Origin: Mastigias papua
Taxonomy: Eukaryota; Cnidaria; Scyphozoa; Rhizostomeae; Mastigiidae
Length of the DNA: 64,000 nt
Assembly (NCBI GenBank): GCA_964019165.1
Contig: OZ025276.1
Location: 7,289,820 to 7,353,819, forward strand
Direction: 5' to 3'
In this document: positions 1-9,699 of the stretch, piece after piece
Layout: every line of letters begins with the position of its first letter
Numbering within the stretch: the first letter of the stretch is position 1
Notes under the pieces: generated by a model
Told to the model about the DNA's origin: nothing
What the model saw: the letters and a program-made list of their open reading frames with translations, nothing else
The model's database searches: none
Program-made: the position numbers and the translations under genes

Positions 1-106
1 TTTGTTTACAGTTGGCTACATAAGATAATAGCTAAAAGCTAATTAATGCCAACACTTATTTACAATTTTAGAATTAACAAATAACTACAGTATAAAAAGT
101 ATAAAA

Positions 107-1627
107 TTATAAAAACCCTACATTCTTAACAAAGGTTTTGCATAATCTGCAGGTGCAAGAATTTCCATTCCATTGTTTTATTTTCCTTTTGAGCTCAGAA
201 AGAGTGTTGCAGTCTTTAATTTCTTTTGGTAATGTGGACCATAAAAGGCAACCTCTGTATTCGATATTCTCAAGGCCGTATGTTGTTGTTTTTGCCACTG
301 GCAGTTGCAAATGATTTTCATTTCTCAAGTTGTATTGATTAATTCTTTTAGTAAAAATGTCCTTCATAAAAGTTGGATTTAAACTATGTTTCGTTTTGTA
401 AAATCATTAGCAACTCCAGATTATGCTGATGAGTAGTTAAAGTTTTGTCCATCAGCTTTTCATGCCCTGTTTTACTAACTTTGCATACCAGTCGCAAAGC
501 TCTTTTTTGGATAAAATTTAACTTTGAATTTAACGCCCTATCATGGAACATCCACACAGGTGGTAAATAGTTAAACTATGAATTAATGAAAAAGTTCATT
601 AATATTTCCAGTTTGATAGGGTCGATATAGACAGACAAGCGAGCAAGTGCGTGGAGCTTTTGGTTGGTCCTTTTGCACAAATCTTCAACATGCTTCCTGA
701 AGCTTAGTTTCTTATCAAAAGTTATGCCTAGCAGTTTTTCATAATCACTTTCACCGATAATTGAATTCCTTATTGTAACTGTTGCTTTGAAGCTTTTATC
801 ACCAAATGTCATAAGGTGACACTTATCATCGTTTAATTTCAAGTAGTTGTCAGAAAACAATTTTGCAACCATAGTGCCGCCTGCTTCTAATTGCCAAATA
901 ATAGCTTCAAGTGTTGGATGGCATGCAAAGATAGTCGTATCGTCCGCATAATTACAAATATTAGTGACTTTGATAAACAAGACAATATCATTAATAAATA
1001 CATTAAATAAAGGCCTCAGAACTGACCCCTGAGGTACTCCAATTTGATTTCTTTCCAGTCACTAAATGTACTGTTTACCCTCACTCTCTCGTTTCTCTTG
1101 GAGAGATACCTTCTTATGAGTTGAAGTGCATCTAGGTTAATTCCATAGGCATTCAATTTCGCAAGTAGAAGATCATGGTTTACACTATCAAATGCTTTTG
1201 AAAGATCCATGAAAAGTGCCCCGGCAAGCCCCTTATTATCATTAATATTCTTGCAACATTGCAAGAAATTCAGTAAGACATGTTGTGTACTGTATCCTTG
1301 TCTAAACCCCCCTAATAGTGGCGAGAAGAACTGTCTCATATAGTCATACAGTTGATTGTAGATAAGTCGTTCAAACAATTAAGAGATTGCAGGTAGAAGA
1401 CTTATTGGTCTGTAATTTTCCTTGCACATAGTATCACCCATTTTAAAAAGGGAAGATACATCAGCACATTTCAGGTTATTTGGGAAGATACCTTCTTCAA
1501 TTATCTTATTGAATAACTCAACAAGAGGGAAACAGAACATGTCAGCGATAGCTTTTAATATTTTTGGAGGGATTGATTCTTGTGGTGAAGCTTTTTTAGA
1601 ATCTAAATAGTTCAACTGTTCCAACAT
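107..1627 (-). mobile_element. Non-LTR retrotransposon (L2/CR1-like LINE), reverse transcriptase, broken
   Basis: Read on the minus strand, the frames 1627-1379, 1378-1016, 980-576 and 367-107 follow one another as a LINE reverse transcriptase. The first has the fingers motif ENYRPISLLPAIS, the second the palm motif FMDLSKAFDSVNH, and the third the catalytic NYADDTT. The last is a typical LINE tail (YGLENIEYRG, then LWSTLPKEIK, then CRLCKTFVKNVGF). Frameshifts and stops separate the pieces, so the copy is dead. The endonuclease half is missing because a palindrome (1571-1819) and then a different LINE lie immediately upstream. The clade is inferred from motif style only. Confidence 0.85.
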
Positions 1628-1819
1628 CTCTTCGACCGTAGCTTTCCGAAAGGAAAATTTTATGGTACTACTGATAGATCCCTTTATTTTGAGGATACTA
1701 GAGTAAAGGGATCTATCAGTAGTACCATAAAATTTTCCTTTCGGAAAGCTACGGTCGAAGAGATGTTGGAACAGTTGAACTATTTAGATCCTAAAAAAGC
1801 TTCACCACAAGAATCAATC
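1571..1819. repeat. Near-perfect inverted repeat, 116-bp arms, 17-bp loop
   Basis: Bases 1571-1686 and 1704-1819 are reverse complements with one mismatch seen by eye; the spacer is 1687-1703. The left arm is part of the LINE RT coding region (residues ..LDSKKASPQESI). The right arm is the same coding segment in inverted orientation (..LDPKKASPQESI). It ends abruptly where an unrelated LINE starts at 1820. The structure would fold into a long hairpin. It may come from inverted integration or template switching during target-primed reverse transcription, or it may be an assembly artefact. Confidence 0.9.
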
Positions 1820-3422
1820 GGGTACCTCTATTCACAATGACTTCTGCTAGCACTCCATCTGGGCCAGGGCTTTTCCCAAGGTTGACATTTTTGAGCGCTT
1901 GATCCAGCTCGCTTTCAATAATTGGATCATCTAATGAGTCATTTATTGGATATTGTTCGATATCCTCCATGATGCTCAGATCTACTTCTGTATGATGGTT
2001 TAGGAGTTCACTGAAATGTTCTACCTCTCTATCTTTGATTTTCTCTGATGTTGTAAGTAGGACTCCGCCTTTAGATCTTACTGGGTGTGAACATTTATTT
2101 TTGGACCATAAACTTCATTTACTGTGGCATAAAATTCACGATGGTTCTTTTCTTGTAAATATTGCTCTGCTTCTGCAGTTTTTTTCCGAAACCATATGTT
2201 TTTCATTGCTCTAATGCGTTCTCTAAGTGCGTTCCTGTTTAGATTCTTGTCTTTGAGCAACTCTTGTATTTCCTCGTCCTGATCGTCAAGCCAGTCGTTT
2301 AAAACCACTTTTTTCCTTCCAACTGTGTGGTGAGCCGCCTCCCGGGGGAGCAGCTTAAAATCTTCCCAATCAGTTTTGCTGTCGGGTAGTTTTTCATTCA
2401 AAAAGCGTTCAGGTTTTTCTTTCCTTTCACTGTTCACTTTAGTATTAAGCTTCTCGGGTGGGTTAGCACTTTCTTCTTTGGTTTCATAAAGAATCGGCAT
2501 TTGCAAACAAGTAGCTTATGATCTGTAAAGCAGTCGCATGTTAATTTAAGTATACCTTTGTAACTGTGATTTGACGTTTAGCTTCTTTGTTGGCCATCAC
2601 ATGATCGAGTTGGTGCCAGTGCTTCGAGCGTGAATGCTCCTATGTGCTCTTACGGCGATTATTCAGTTGAAAAATTGTACCCATGATAGATAATTGAAAT
2701 CTGCTAAAGAATTCTAGTAGCATAATCCCGTTTGCATTCATTTTTCCCACTCCATGTTTCCCAATCACAGAGGGCCAGGATTTCCAGTCTTTCCCGAAGC
2801 AGGCATTGAGATCACCTAAGATTATAGTCTTATCATTTTTTGCCATGTCTAGGCAGTCTCCAAGCTTTTCATAAAACTCTTCTTTTTCTTCTTGTAACCG
2901 TTGCATTGTGGGTGCATAAGCGCTTATTAGCATTAGGTGGGCACCACTCCTGAGTTGAACCCGTAGTGTCATGAGTCTCTCATTGATCGGCTTAGGATTT
3001 ATTCCTTGTGCAACTAGTTTATTATTGATAGCAAAGCCTACACCAGCTTCTCTCTTTTCACCGCCGCTCCAGAATATTGTATGGCTTCTCTCGTTTACGT
3101 TTCCTGAGCCAGGTCACCTAACTTCACTCAGTGCGCAGATATCTATGTGCGCTTTCTCAAGCTCCCTGCAGATGATGGCTGTTGCACGTTCAGGTCTTAC
3201 AGAGTCCACCTTGTCGTTAGTTGATCGCACATTGCATGCACCGAGAGTTAAGGGATGATTTCTTTGAGCTTCGTTTGCAGCCTTGCACGATCTTCGCTTA
3301 TTTTTCGCCACTGCCGTACGTTGTGACGCATCGGTTACCCCGTATGCTGTAGCATCATCTCCATAACTATCATTCACTGCATCCATATTTAAAAAGTGAG
3401 GCTGCCCCATAGATGACGACAC
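1820..3422 (-). mobile_element. RTE-like LINE: endonuclease plus start of reverse transcriptase, broken
   Basis: The minus-strand frame 3422-3114 ends with an APE-type endonuclease start (LTLGACNVRS, then HIDICALSEVR). Frame 2972-2640 continues the endonuclease (LISAYAPT, then IILGDLNACFGKDW). Frame 2506-2078 is the linker before the RT, with a basic segment and the REFYATVNEVYGP motif. The stretch 2077-1820 reads on as RGGVLLT, then LGKSPGPDGVLAEVI, the region leading into the RT fingers. A stop or frameshift lies between 3113 and 2973 and another between 2640 and 2506. It is cut at 1820 by the palindromic junction. Proteins of this shape are often annotated as craniofacial development protein 2-like. 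Confidence 0.8.
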
Positions 3423-3435
3423 TAATTGGAGCTGT

Positions 3436-3480
3436 TTAGTGCCCCTTATATATACATATATATATATGTATATATATATA
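3436..3480. repeat. TA-rich simple repeat
   Basis: About 45 bp of TATATA/TACATA repeat directly abut the outer end of the PLE terminal repeat at 3478. A second TA tract (about 3990-4019) abuts the next PLE. Confidence 0.85.
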
Positions 3481-3514
3481 TTTGCAGAATACTGGTCAGA
3501 AAAGACACAGCAGC

Positions 3515-3564
3515 TTAGTCAGTACTAATAGTTTCATGCCTTACGGCAATCCTCAGCCAACTAA
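3515..3564 (-). ncRNA. Hammerhead ribozyme in PLE terminal repeat (intact core)
   Basis: On the minus strand the parts are in hammerhead order. Stem I strand TTAGTTGG is followed by core CTGAGGA, stem II TGCC-GTAA-GGCA (flanked by a T-T pair), GAA, stem III ACT-ATT-AGT, cleavage-site A and stem I partner CTGACTAA (8 pairs, two of them wobble). The CUGANGA...GAA...UH core is complete. Hammerhead ribozymes in PLE pseudo-LTRs are an established feature of the family. Activity is inferred. Confidence 0.75.
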
Positions 3565-3840
3565 AGACCGTTAAAACGAACATTACATAAAAGGAACATA
3601 AAAGTTACGTCAGATTTGACTATCAAGCGAATACTTAGTTCTGTGACGGCACTGAGCCATAACTTCACTCCTCTTATTGAGCAGTTTGTCCCGATCCTTG
3701 AAGTTTATAATTTCATACTTCTCGGCCAGACACAGGGGGCATCTATTCCACTCTGGTTTAAATGAAGTAAGTATTCGCTTGATAGTCAAATCTGACGTAA
3801 CTTTTATGTTCCTTTTATGTAATGTTTGTTTTAACGGTTT

Positions 3841-3890
3841 TTAGTTGGCTTAGGATTGCCGTAAGGCATGAAACTATTAGTGCTGACTAA
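3841..3890 (+). ncRNA. Decayed hammerhead ribozyme, inverted partner copy
   Basis: This is the right-arm counterpart of the ribozyme at 3515-3564. The stems are preserved, but the core reads CTTAGGA instead of CTGAGGA and the cleavage position is G instead of A. Both changes are expected to abolish cleavage. Confidence 0.7.
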
Positions 3891-3987
3891 GCTGCTGAGT
3901 CTTTTCTGACCAGTATTCTGCAAATATTTATGCTCTGCTCCTGGGATTGAGCACTTTATTCGGTGTTTTGGACATACGACTGTATTT

Positions 3988-4013
<26 letters not shown>

Positions 4014-4018
<5 letters not shown>

Positions 4019-4137
4019 ACAGAAAATAAACCACTTCTTTGTTCGTACAGGTTTCATCCGTTATGCGGAATCTTCAGCGAACTAATATTTGCAAACATTG
4101 TACTAAATTTATAGTGTTACATACAGTAATATGACGT
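4014..4137 (-). repeat. PLE pseudo-LTR, copy downstream of the ORFs
   Basis: This repeat is about 95% identical to 7964-8087 in the same orientation, from ATATAACAGAAAAT to ATACAGTAATATGACGT. Such direct terminal repeats are typical of PLEs. They arise by tandem or partial-tandem insertion and are not true LTRs. Confidence 0.88.
4041..4082 (-). ncRNA. Hammerhead ribozyme in PLE pseudo-LTR
   Basis: On the minus strand the order is stem I GTTCG, core CTGAAGA, stem II TCCG-CATAA-CGGA flanked by T-T, GAA, minimal stem III AC-CT-GT, cleavage-site A and stem I partner CGAAC (perfect 5 bp). The compact 2-bp stem III matches the minimal hammerheads reported for PLEs. Predicted cleavage lies just 5' of the CGAAC strand. 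Confidence 0.8.
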
Positions 4138-4253
4138 TAAATTAATGGTAGGCAAGGAAGTAGGATATAGCACGCGATATATGTATCTTAGTTTGCATGA
4201 ATATGACATTTTCCTAATGTTAAGTACCAATCATCGACATTACCCACGTAAAA

Positions 4254-6694
4254 TTAGTCTCGGTTCAAAGCTGGTTCGTACTTTTCTATGAAATAATTTT
4301 CTTTCTCTTCCCTTTCTATTATACCGTTTCGTTCAAATTTAAGGAATGGGGTAATTGTAAATGGTATAGGTTTGCCGATTGAGCAGTGAGCTATGTGTTT
4401 ACTGCCATGTAGGGTTCGTAATCTTGGATTAAGAATTTGTTGCTTGTGGATACGGACCCTAGCACGTAAATTTGATGTTTGAGCTATATACTCTTTTTGG
4501 CATCCGCTGCAATTTACTAGATATAAAATGTTTGTTGCATTGCAATCCATGTTGCTTTTTATTTTAAAAGGAATAGTGTTACTATGGAATAAATTTCATT
4601 TGTTGTTGCAATAAGGGGGGATGTACCACACTTTTTATCGTTGCATTTTGTAACTTTTGTATCATTTAGTGCTACTTGTCTTGTCATTTGTGCATTTTCA
4701 GAATAGGTAAATTTTGCTCTTGTCAATAATTTTTTCAAACTCGGGGGCTGTCTATAACTTCTGGTTAGTTTCATATTCTTGAGTGCTTTTTGCATTTTTG
4801 GGCTGGCATTAAGTAACAAGAATGTTTTTTTAACGATGGAGAAAAAATCTGGATTCCTAGGATTGAAAGTTGAGACAAAAGGTAGCGTTTTGTTCATTTG
4901 AGACTTTTTTGTCTTTCCTGTTCTTAATTTTTCTATTGGAATACTGGTTGATCTGTCTATGCAATTTTGTATTAATGATTTGGGGTAAGCTTGTTTGATC
5001 AAATTGAGTTTTAATTCTGTTAGTCTTTCGTGTCTTAAGTTAATATCCTCTACAATGGTACATATTCTTCTTGCTAGATTGAATGGCATATTGCGTTTTG
5101 TATGATTTGGGTGGCATGATTTATAGTGGACGTATTATTGACTATCGGTTGGTTTGCGGTAAATGTCAGTTGTGATTTTGTGATCCCTAACAGTTAAATG
5201 GATATCCAGGAAATTAATGGAGTTTTTGCTACCTTCTATTGTGAACTTTATGTTCTTATGTAGGTTTTGGAGAATTTGTAGGACATTTTCAATTTTATCT
5301 ATTCTCTCATCCCAAATTATAAAACAGTCATCCAAATATCGTTTCCAGTTTTTGGTAAATTTGTTCCTTGCAGTTGTTCCGTACCTGTCTTCGATAGTTT
5401 CGTAGAGGTTGTTTTCCACGTACTCCATTACAAGAATAACATATGTAGGTGCTACTTTCGTTCCCATAGCTGTACCTCGAATTTGAATGTAGTCTTTGCC
5501 ATTGAAAGTGAATGTATTTTATTCAAGAATGATGGATAAAGCTTCTATTATGAGCTCATTTGGTAGATCTGTTGTAATTAAATTTTGATGTTGTTGTAAC
5601 TAGTAGTCTATTGCATATATTCCTAGATCATTGTCTATATTTGTGTACATATTAGAAACATCGAGGGTAACTAAACTCTCATACTCAGCAAGCTTCTTAG
5701 GAATCTTGTTCAAGAAATCCAGGTCATCTCTTACATAGCTTTTGATTTTTTGTGGGAAAGGTTTCAAAATTATATCGGTAATGTTGCTAAGTCTGCTTGT
5801 AACACAGTTTGGGCCAGCTACTATTGGTCTGAATGTGAGATCTTCGGGATTCTGTGATTTTATTATTTCCGATGGGTTCTCTTTAATTTCGTTATTTTTG
5901 ATAGTGCTCTTGTGAATTTTTGGTAACCCGTATAGATGGCTAGAATTAAATTGAAATTTAGTTAAGTAGTCAATTTCCTTTTTTGTTAGTGATGCCTTGT
6001 ACTTTTCTGCTAGTTTTTCGATTAGTTTCCTTGTTTTATTATCTATATTCTTTTCAAGTTGTTTGTAAGTGAATTCATCACGTAATATATTACACATATT
6101 TTCGTTATAGAATTTTGCATCCATTATGACACATGCACCTCCTTTGTCACATTCCTTAACTATTATGGTGTTGTCTTTCTTAATCTTCATAATACCTTCC
6201 CATTCCTTTATATCTAAATTTTTTTTAATTGAGCTTTTATTTGGCTTATGCAAAGGGAATTTTAATAAGAAATCGATGTAAGTGTCTAAAATCATGTCTC
6301 TGTGCCTGTTTGGTGTGGAGGAGTTTTCTGGTTTAACAATATCAATATTCTCGGTTTCTTCTGAACTATTGTAAAAAAATTCGGTTAATCTTAATTTTCT
6401 ACAAAATTTCCGAATATTTGAGCGCAATTCTGTAATATTCTCCCTTGGGATAGGTGCAAATTTTAAACCGTATCTGCATAAAGCTGACTGGGTATTTATG
6501 TCTATTGCTTTTGAAGAAAGGTCGATAACTTTAGGTTTAGGATTTTTGCTGGTTTGTGTAGTGGCCTTCGATGGCCTTGTCTTATCCCTGTAATATAATG
6601 ATGGGTTGTTAGTTTTGTTTTGTATTTTGAATAATGTACGTTGTACTTTGGTGTTTAATTTTTTTGGATGTTTTTGTCTATATCTAATTTTCAA
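4254..6694 (-). pseudogene. PLE reverse transcriptase with C-terminal GIY-YIG endonuclease
   Basis: Read on the minus strand, 6694-5600 holds the N-terminal part and the first RT blocks (LTFRPIVAGPNCVTSRL, then LVTLDVSNMYTNI). Frame 5467-5135 has the conserved GTKVAPTYV and the catalytic RYLDDCFIIW, followed by INFLDIHL and IYRKPTDSQ. Frame 5089-4559 is the linker, with TLPFVSTFNPR and a Cys pair (CNDKKCG). Frame 4550-4254 is the GIY-YIG nuclease (ILYLVNCSGCQKEYI, then LRARVRIHKQQ). In-frame stops lie near 5600, 5518 and 5134, and a frameshift near 4560-4600. The protein would nick the target and copy the element RNA. No ATG was seen at the start of this frame; the longest frame opens at a TTG overlapping the end of ORF1, so the true join between the two frames is unclear. 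Confidence 0.85.
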
Positions 6695-7961
6695 GCAACA
6701 GTGTTTTGAATTTTAAACAAATGTATTGTCGGCTCCCTGTTTGGGGCCGACTTATCCGTAAAAAAGGATCACTTGTAGTTCTTTGAATTCCGGATGTGGG
6801 AAAGTTATCGGCAATCAGATCTGTGATTGAATTCTGACGATCTAATGAGTTATTTTGTCCATGGCCGAAGTGTGTCCTAGCTGTGGTATTGTATTGGGAT
6901 CTATTAGCATTTGGTAGGCGTCTATAGTTATTATCATTATTATAGGGCGGTCTTAGTCTGGAATAGTTGTTACGGGTATCTGGTCTGTATGTTTGCTGCG
7001 GTGTTCTAAAATATTGGTTGGCTCCGTATGGTTTGTGAGGGTTTTGTCGATGATTAGTACTTACGTTAGTATTATAATGATCTTTTTTGGTTTGTCTGGA
7101 GTCGTTAAATGTTCCATTGTCTCGTGAGGAATCAGCATCAAGTTTTTGTTGTTGGTACCAATTTTCCTTGTTTTTCCAGATGTCTTCAGACAACTCTTCT
7201 TCTCTTTTACAAAGTGATTGCCATTTACTTATCCATATAGCTACGTTGTCTTGATTTGAAGGAAATTGCTCTTCGATTTTGTGGGCTATCTGTCTGTCTA
7301 TTGACTCATACTGTTGTTGATGGTTTTTTGCATGTACCTTTAATAGCTCCACTTCGCATTTCATCTGGTCCGTTACCAATTTCGTTTTCAATTGTTTCTG
7401 GAAATCTGATTCCTCTCGGATTGGTTTTGGTCGAAGCTTTTTAGGAATCGTCACCGGATCATTCTCCAACCATTTATTATAAATGTTTGAAAGTTTGAGG
7501 TTTCTGTATGATTTCCAATATTCTACTTTACGTTTAGTAAGGATGTTTTTCCAGTTTGGGATAACTTTCTCGAAATTTTGTTTATTGGTCTCCGGAGTTG
7601 GTATAATATTCTTGATCATTTCGGCTTGCTTATTATTGAATGTTGTTAGTTCCTTTACTATTGAATTGCTGCTCCTGTGGATGGCTTCACAAATGGTATC
7701 CGTATTTGAATTCTTATCTTTCCTTAGAATTTTAACTTCTTCCTTCAGGTCGATTAATGTTTCCAATATTCTGGTTAATTTATCCTCCAGAGTATATGTT
7801 ATGTGCTCTGATAGACTGTTGATTGTGTGGATTATATCATTGTTGACGGTTTGACTTTCTTCTGTATCATCGCGTAGTCGCTTACTTTTCTGCGTTAGTG
7901 GCATGACTACTTTTGGCTGATATAATATCAAACTATATGTTTTCACTCCAAAAGTAAACAA
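6684..7961 (-). CDS. PLE upstream ORF (ORF1-like), function unknown
   Basis: This frame of 425 codons is intact and lies upstream of the RT frame, overlapping it by about 11 bp. The likely real start is the ATG of MPLTQKSKRLRDD, about 20 codons in. Residues about 40-110 look coiled-coil-like (LEDKLTRILETLIDLKEEV), followed by a basic middle and a low-complexity tail rich in N, R, Y, Q and P (about 290-390). A coiled coil plus a basic disordered tail would suit an RNA-binding ORF1 protein, but that is inference. I recognise no named domain. The open frame contrasts with the stop-ridden RT next to it. Confidence 0.65.
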   Translation of the reverse strand: MFTFGVKTYSLILYQPKVVMPLTQKSKRLRDDTEESQTVNNDIIHTINSLSEHITYTLEDKLTRILETLIDLKEEVKILRKDKNSNTDTICEAIHRSSNSIVKELTTFNNKQAEMIKNIIPTPETNKQNFEKVIPNWKNILTKRKVEYWKSYRNLKLSNIYNKWLENDPVTIPKKLRPKPIREESDFQKQLKTKLVTDQMKCEVELLKVHAKNHQQQYESIDRQIAHKIEEQFPSNQDNVAIWISKWQSLCKREEELSEDIWKNKENWYQQQKLDADSSRDNGTFNDSRQTKKDHYNTNVSTNHRQNPHKPYGANQYFRTPQQTYRPDTRNNYSRLRPPYNNDNNYRRLPNANRSQYNTTARTHFGHGQNNSLDRQNSITDLIADNFPTSGIQRTTSDPFLRISRPQTGSRQYICLKFKTLLLEN

Positions 7962-7963
7962 AG

Positions 7964-8087
7964 ATATAACAGAAAATAATCCACTTCTTTGTTCGTACCA
8001 GTTTCATTCGTTATGCGGAATCTTCAGCGAACTAATATTTGCAAAAATTGTACTAAATTTATAGTGTTACATACAGTAATATGACGT
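7964..8087 (-). repeat. PLE pseudo-LTR, copy upstream of the ORFs
   Basis: This is the second direct copy of the 4014-4137 repeat. It ends at GACGT where a TACA/TATA microsatellite begins. Confidence 0.88.
7991..8032 (-). ncRNA. Hammerhead ribozyme in second PLE pseudo-LTR
   Basis: The design is the same as at 4041-4082: stem I GTTCG/CGAAC, core CTGAAGA, GAA, stem III AC-TG-GT and cleavage-site A. Stem II has lost one pair (CCG against CGA), so it may be weaker. Confidence 0.75.
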
Positions 8088-8628
<541 letters not shown>

Positions 8629-8715
8629 AGATGTCAAACTAATTTCACAGTAAATCCAAAAACAGCCAATTTTACTCAAATCAAAGCTAATTTTTGTCGA
8701 TGGAGTTCGGATAGT

Positions 8716-8996
8716 TTAAAACTTAAAGAATGTTTTACAGATTTTAACTGTTCCACCAGGTACAATTGCTTGCATTTTGTTAATGTGTCTCAAAGCTTCT
8801 TTCTTTTCAAATCCCAGTATAGTCATGTAGTTAAAGAGGCAAGTCGGTGCAAATCCAAGTGCTCCAACTATTATAGGCATCATTTCGAAGCGATAATCAG
8901 GATAAATTATTTGCATGTTTCGTAGTAATGGTGCATAATTGTTCATTTGTTCTTGGATCTTATTAGAGGTGTTAACGTCAGATGGGCAGCTGAACT
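8716..8996 (-). mobile_element. LINE tail with restriction-like-endonuclease motif
   Basis: The minus strand from 8996 reads FSCPSDVNTSNKIQEQMNNY, then [11 protein letters not shown], then [12 protein letters not shown]. The CPxD opening, the tyrosine-rich linker and the IVxGALG motif match the C-terminal restriction-like endonuclease region of R2/R4/HERO-type LINEs, as I recall that family. The upstream RT is cut off by an ACAT microsatellite. A few further degraded codons may continue at 9300-9450. Confidence 0.6.
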
Positions 8997-8997
8997 G

Positions 8998-9284
8998 TAT
9001 GTATGTATGTATGTATGTATGTATGTATGTATGTATGTATGTATGTATGTATGTATGTATGTATGTATGTATGTATGTATGTATGTATGTATGTGTGTAT
9101 GTATGTGTGTATGTGTGTATGTATGTATGTATGTATGTATGTATGTATGTATGTATGTATGTATGTATGTATGTATGTATGTATGTATGTATGTATGTAT
9201 GTATGTATGTATGTATGTATGTATGTATGTATGTATGTATGTATGTATGTATGTGTGTATGTATGTATGTATGCATGTATGTAT
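8998..9284. repeat. (ATGT)n microsatellite, ~285 bp
   Basis: Nearly pure GTAT/ATGT tetranucleotide repeat with a few ATGTGTGT variants. It sits exactly where the LINE coding sequence breaks off. The MYVC-type frames on it are spurious. Confidence 0.97.
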
Positions 9285-9699
9285 ATAATTCAATAGCCTT
9301 TCCACTCAAAGTTTTTAAAACTTCACATAGACTTTCATCCTCAGAGTGGCAGATTTTATTGCATACTCTTGATATACATGATGATTGCTGTCATATGGTA
9401 TATACATTATGTAGGGATTTCACTTTCAATGTTTCTAACATTTGCGGAAGCGTGTTCTAAGCCCTACAATGAAAAGGATCATAACTTCTAAATGCTGCAA
9501 TATTCTGCAAATATTATTGCAGATTCTTACGTGGGAAGGTGAGATCTATCGATCTATGTGCCAATGATTTCTCACTATGACATCTTCCATCAATGATGGA
9601 GGGATATGAATGACCGCTGTCGGTCGACAATAAACCCTGCTTTTTTCCGCTAAATGACATTTTAGAACCAACAAAAACAATGCAGCATAGTTCAACACA

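Larger units (their letters stand above)
3478..3927 (-). mobile_element. Penelope-like element relic with inverted pseudo-LTRs
   Basis: Two 160-bp arms (3478-3637 and 3768-3927) are inverted copies at about 95% identity, each containing a hammerhead-type sequence. The 130-bp spacer, read on the minus strand, gives FKPEWNRCPLCLAEKY, then DKLLNKRSEVMAQCRHRTKY. This is the characteristic C-terminus after the GIY-YIG domain of PLE proteins, and it runs on into the left arm with a stop. So the spacer is the 3' end of a PLE coding region, the left arm is its downstream terminal repeat in sense orientation, and the right arm is an upstream repeat in inverted orientation. The rest of the element is deleted. 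Confidence 0.75.
4014..8087 (-). mobile_element. Nearly complete Penelope-like retroelement with direct pseudo-LTRs
   Basis: The element is bounded by 124-bp direct repeats (4014-4137 and 7964-8087), each carrying a hammerhead ribozyme in the sense of the element. Between them, on the minus strand, are an ORF1-like frame (7961-6684) and then an RT/GIY-YIG frame (6694-4254). This is PLE architecture: N-terminal region, RT with a YLDD catalytic box, a CCHH-like Cys cluster and a C-terminal GIY-YIG nuclease. The coding part has about three in-frame stops and one frameshift, so this copy is inactive but fairly young. Both outer ends lie in or next to TA-rich simple sequence. Confidence 0.88.

Noticed and set aside
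421..470. CTGATGA at 425 as a hammerhead core
   Set aside because: No GAA and no pairing stems at the right spacing; it lies in LINE sequence.
8939..9460. Met-Tyr-Val-Cys / Ile-His-Thr-Tyr repeat frames
   Set aside because: Artefacts of the ATGT/ACAT microsatellite.
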